From: Bog-159 sp963756605 | Lineage (GTDB): Bacteria > Acidobacteriota > Terriglobia > Bryobacterales > Bryobacteraceae | Reading direction: 5' to 3' | Assembly: GCA_963756605.1 (NCBI GenBank) | Contig: CAVWOT010000030.1 | Span: 310,001 to 374,000 of the forward strand | DNA: 64,000 nucleotides | Shown here: piece after piece, positions 62,514 to 64,000 of the stretch | How positions within the stretch are numbered: position 1 is the first letter of the stretch | Layout of the letters: every line of letters begins with the position of its first letter | Position numbers and translations under genes: made by a program | Notes under the pieces: model-generated | Seen by the model: the letters and a program-made list of their open reading frames with translations, nothing else | Databases searched by the model: none | What the model was told of the DNA's origin: nothing

Positions 62514-64000
62514 ATGCTCGGCAGACGCCATTTGGAAGCCGCCGGCGCGCTGGTCCTGACTTTGGTGACGACCTTTTCAGCCGTGAGTTGCAGGGCGTTG
62601 AGCCCCAGAGACTCCCCACTCACGGTAGCCAGCGTCAAGGCAGTCGGTGAAAAAGCGCCAGTCCAGGGCGCTGCCGTAACCTTTCGCGGAGTAGTCACCT
62701 ATACCGACCCGGTCAACCACCTGCTGTTTGTACAGGACGCGACCACTGGAATCAAAGTGGAGGTCGGCAATCTCAGTCCGCTACCTGAGCGTTCGGAATT
62801 CATCGAAGTTCAGGGCTTGGTGCTGCGAAGTTCACGTTTGCCATTCGTAGTGCATCCCTCCATCACGATCCTGGGCTCCGCGCAACAGCCGCCGGCGGTT
62901 CTGGTCCGTCCGTCGCAACTAGTGTCGTTGGACTACGCAAGTCGGAAGGTCAGAATGAATGGCATCGCTCAGTCAGCCGAAATGGACCAGAACGGTGCGC
63001 TTCGTGTGCGCGTGCACGTCGGTCAACAGGTGTTCGGCGTGCGGATTAAGGATAACACCGACTCCAATCGCGTTGCTCTCCCGGGCGCCCTCGTGGATCT
63101 GGAGGGCGTCGCCGACCCCGTTGTCGATGAGGCAGGATCGGTGGAGGACTACCGTATCTGGGTCGATTCCTCCGACGACCTCCAGATTGTCCGTGCGGCT
63201 CTGCCGCTTTCGAGTTTTGACGCAGTCACGGTCGGTAGCCTGCGGCAGCGTGCTCGAGAAATAGATTCTAGTTCGTTGCCTTTGCGCGTGCGGCTATGCG
63301 GCGACGTGGTGGAGGACGGACGCGGAGGATTTCAGTTCATCGATGCGACGGGGACTCTGCTGTTGAATGTTGCTCTGGATAGTCTGGCGTTTACAGGGCA
63401 TCGACTCAATGTGTGGGCGTTCCCGCGTTCTTTGGCGGGTGGTCTGGTGCTGGAAGATGCCGTGCTCGCGGCGCCGGACGAACCACGTCGTCCCGCATTT
63501 AGGCCAGCGGCCCTTCTGCGCCGTATATCGGACGTGCGGGCGCTGGCAGCGGGAGAGGCCGCAAAAGGTCTGGCGGTGGATGTGCAAGGGACGGTTACTT
63601 ACGCTTCTTCAGTTTCGGGCATTCTGTTCGTGCAGGACCCCACCAGTGGCATTTTTATAAATACTCTCGGGCTTCTGCCTCGAGGCATCCGAGCCGGTTG
63701 GCGGGTTCGGGTCCGCGGAAAGTCATCGCCTGGCGGCTTCGCTCCCAGCATTAGCTACGCGGAGGTTACCCATCTCGGAGAGAGCGCACTTCCGCACGCT
63801 ACCGTAATGACGCACCAAGATCTGCAGTCAGGCCGGATGGACAGCCAGCGAGTGACCGTCGAGGCCGTCGCTCGTTCCTTCGAACCATCCAATGGCCCCT
63901 TAACCCTGCGACTGATGGACGGGCAAACACGTCTCACCGCCTATCTGGATGGCTGGCGGACACCACCCCAGTATCTACTGGGCGCGCGGGTCAGGCTAAC
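62514..64000 (+). CDS. Exported repeat-domain protein, probable periplasmic part of a sensor kinase (3' end outside window)
   Basis: The frame is open without a stop from the ATG at 62514 to the window edge (495 residues so far). N-terminal export signal ALVLTLVTTFSAVSC (possible lipobox at the Cys). Two similar units of OB-like beta strands are visible: about 42-80 (TFRGVVTYTDPVNHLLFVQDATTGIKV) and about 345-385 (VQGTVTYASSVSGILFVQDPTSGIFI), the pattern of the FVQDxTxGIF periplasmic domains placed before histidine kinases in acidobacteria and verrucomicrobia. Whether a kinase follows cannot be seen. Weak ribosome site (AAGAGAAG). Confidence 0.6.
   Translation, partial: MLGRRHLEAAGALVLTLVTTFSAVSCRALSPRDSPLTVASVKAVGEKAPVQGAAVTFRGVVTYTDPVNHLLFVQDATTGIKVEVGNLSPLPERSEFIEVQGLVLRSSRLPFVVHPSITILGSAQQPPAVLVRPSQLVSLDYASRKVRMNGIAQSAEMDQNGALRVRVHVGQQVFGVRIKDNTDSNRVALPGALVDLEGVADPVVDEAGSVEDYRIWVDSSDDLQIVRAALPLSSFDAVTVGSLRQRAREIDSSSLPLRVRLCGDVVEDGRGGFQFIDATGTLLLNVALDSLAFTGHRLNVWAFPRSLAGGLVLEDAVLAAPDEPRRPAFRPAALLRRISDVRALAAGEAAKGLAVDVQGTVTYASSVSGILFVQDPTSGIFINTLGLLPRGIRAGWRVRVRGKSSPGGFAPSISYAEVTHLGESALPHATVMTHQDLQSGRMDSQRVTVEAVARSFEPSNGPLTLRLMDGQTRLTAYLDGWRTPPQYLLGARVRL

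Overview
The window looks like a high-GC soil acidobacterium of the Solibacter/Bryobacter type. The signs are lineage-typical families rather than a species match: a PadR regulator fused operonically to a large duplicated permease of the acidobacterial ADOP type, two VWFA-related secreted proteins, a secreted matrixin-like protease whose C-terminal region resembles the 'Solibacter uncharacterized' C-terminal domain, VCBS/FG-GAP proteins, Tat-exported Gfo/Idh/MocA and sugar-isomerase pairs, and many short overlapping gene junctions (TAATG, ATGA).

Layout. 1-9 kb: end of a YhaM-like HD exonuclease and a BlaI-type repressor, then a reverse-strand block of secreted proteins (metalloprotease, small secreted protein, an intact VCBS protein and a decayed tandem copy of it) with an NYN-domain gene between the two copies. 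9-18.5 kb: Nramp-UspA fusion, GT87-like membrane proteins, a PAP2 protein, and a four-gene operon (terpene-cyclase-like repeat protein, GT87-like, DUF362, polytopic membrane protein). 18.5-28.5 kb: a reverse-strand Tad/Flp pilus operon (Flp, CpaB, secretin, CpaE, TadA, TadB, TadC) preceded by a large membrane protein and a PilZ protein and ending in a 32-residue membrane microprotein. 29-35 kb: LuxR-type regulator, VWFA protein, LolA-like protein, serine hydrolase, and an ankyrin protein behind a perfect 12-bp inverted repeat. 35-44 kb: PadR-ADOP operon, then an accessory patch (PemK/MazF toxin pair, integrase and 2-oxoglutarate dehydrogenase E1 debris, an IS3-family element splitting an aspartic-protease gene, a TPR protein) closed by a near-identical partial copy of the ADOP permease. 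44-60.5 kb: MsrPQ, glycogen debranching enzyme, DUF1223, a three-domain glycan enzyme (GH18-like, NodB deacetylase, GT2), Uma2 pair (one broken), an Asp-box protein, a flagellar-rod-like small protein, sugar isomerase plus Gfo/Idh/MocA, a VWFA protein, UDP-xylose-synthase-type epimerase and a membrane Fe-S oxidoreductase. 60.6-64 kb: tRNA-Lys(CTT), a frameshifted P4-type primase, a frameshifted YcaQ-like gene, and a long reading frame still open at the right edge.

How things work together. The pilus genes form one assembly machine (ATPase, inner-membrane platform, secretin, chaperone/localiser, pilin) with a likely c-di-GMP input from PilZ, but prepilin peptidase and minor pilins are not in the window. 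MsrP/MsrQ repair oxidised periplasmic methionine. The GH18-NodB-GT2 protein, the debranching enzyme and the UDP-sugar epimerase are carbohydrate functions but not one operon. Decay is frequent: at least nine gene remnants or pseudogenes are readable, most with recognisable frame breaks, and a family of small composite palindromes is scattered between genes. All homology statements are from reading the translated sequence; no database search was run.
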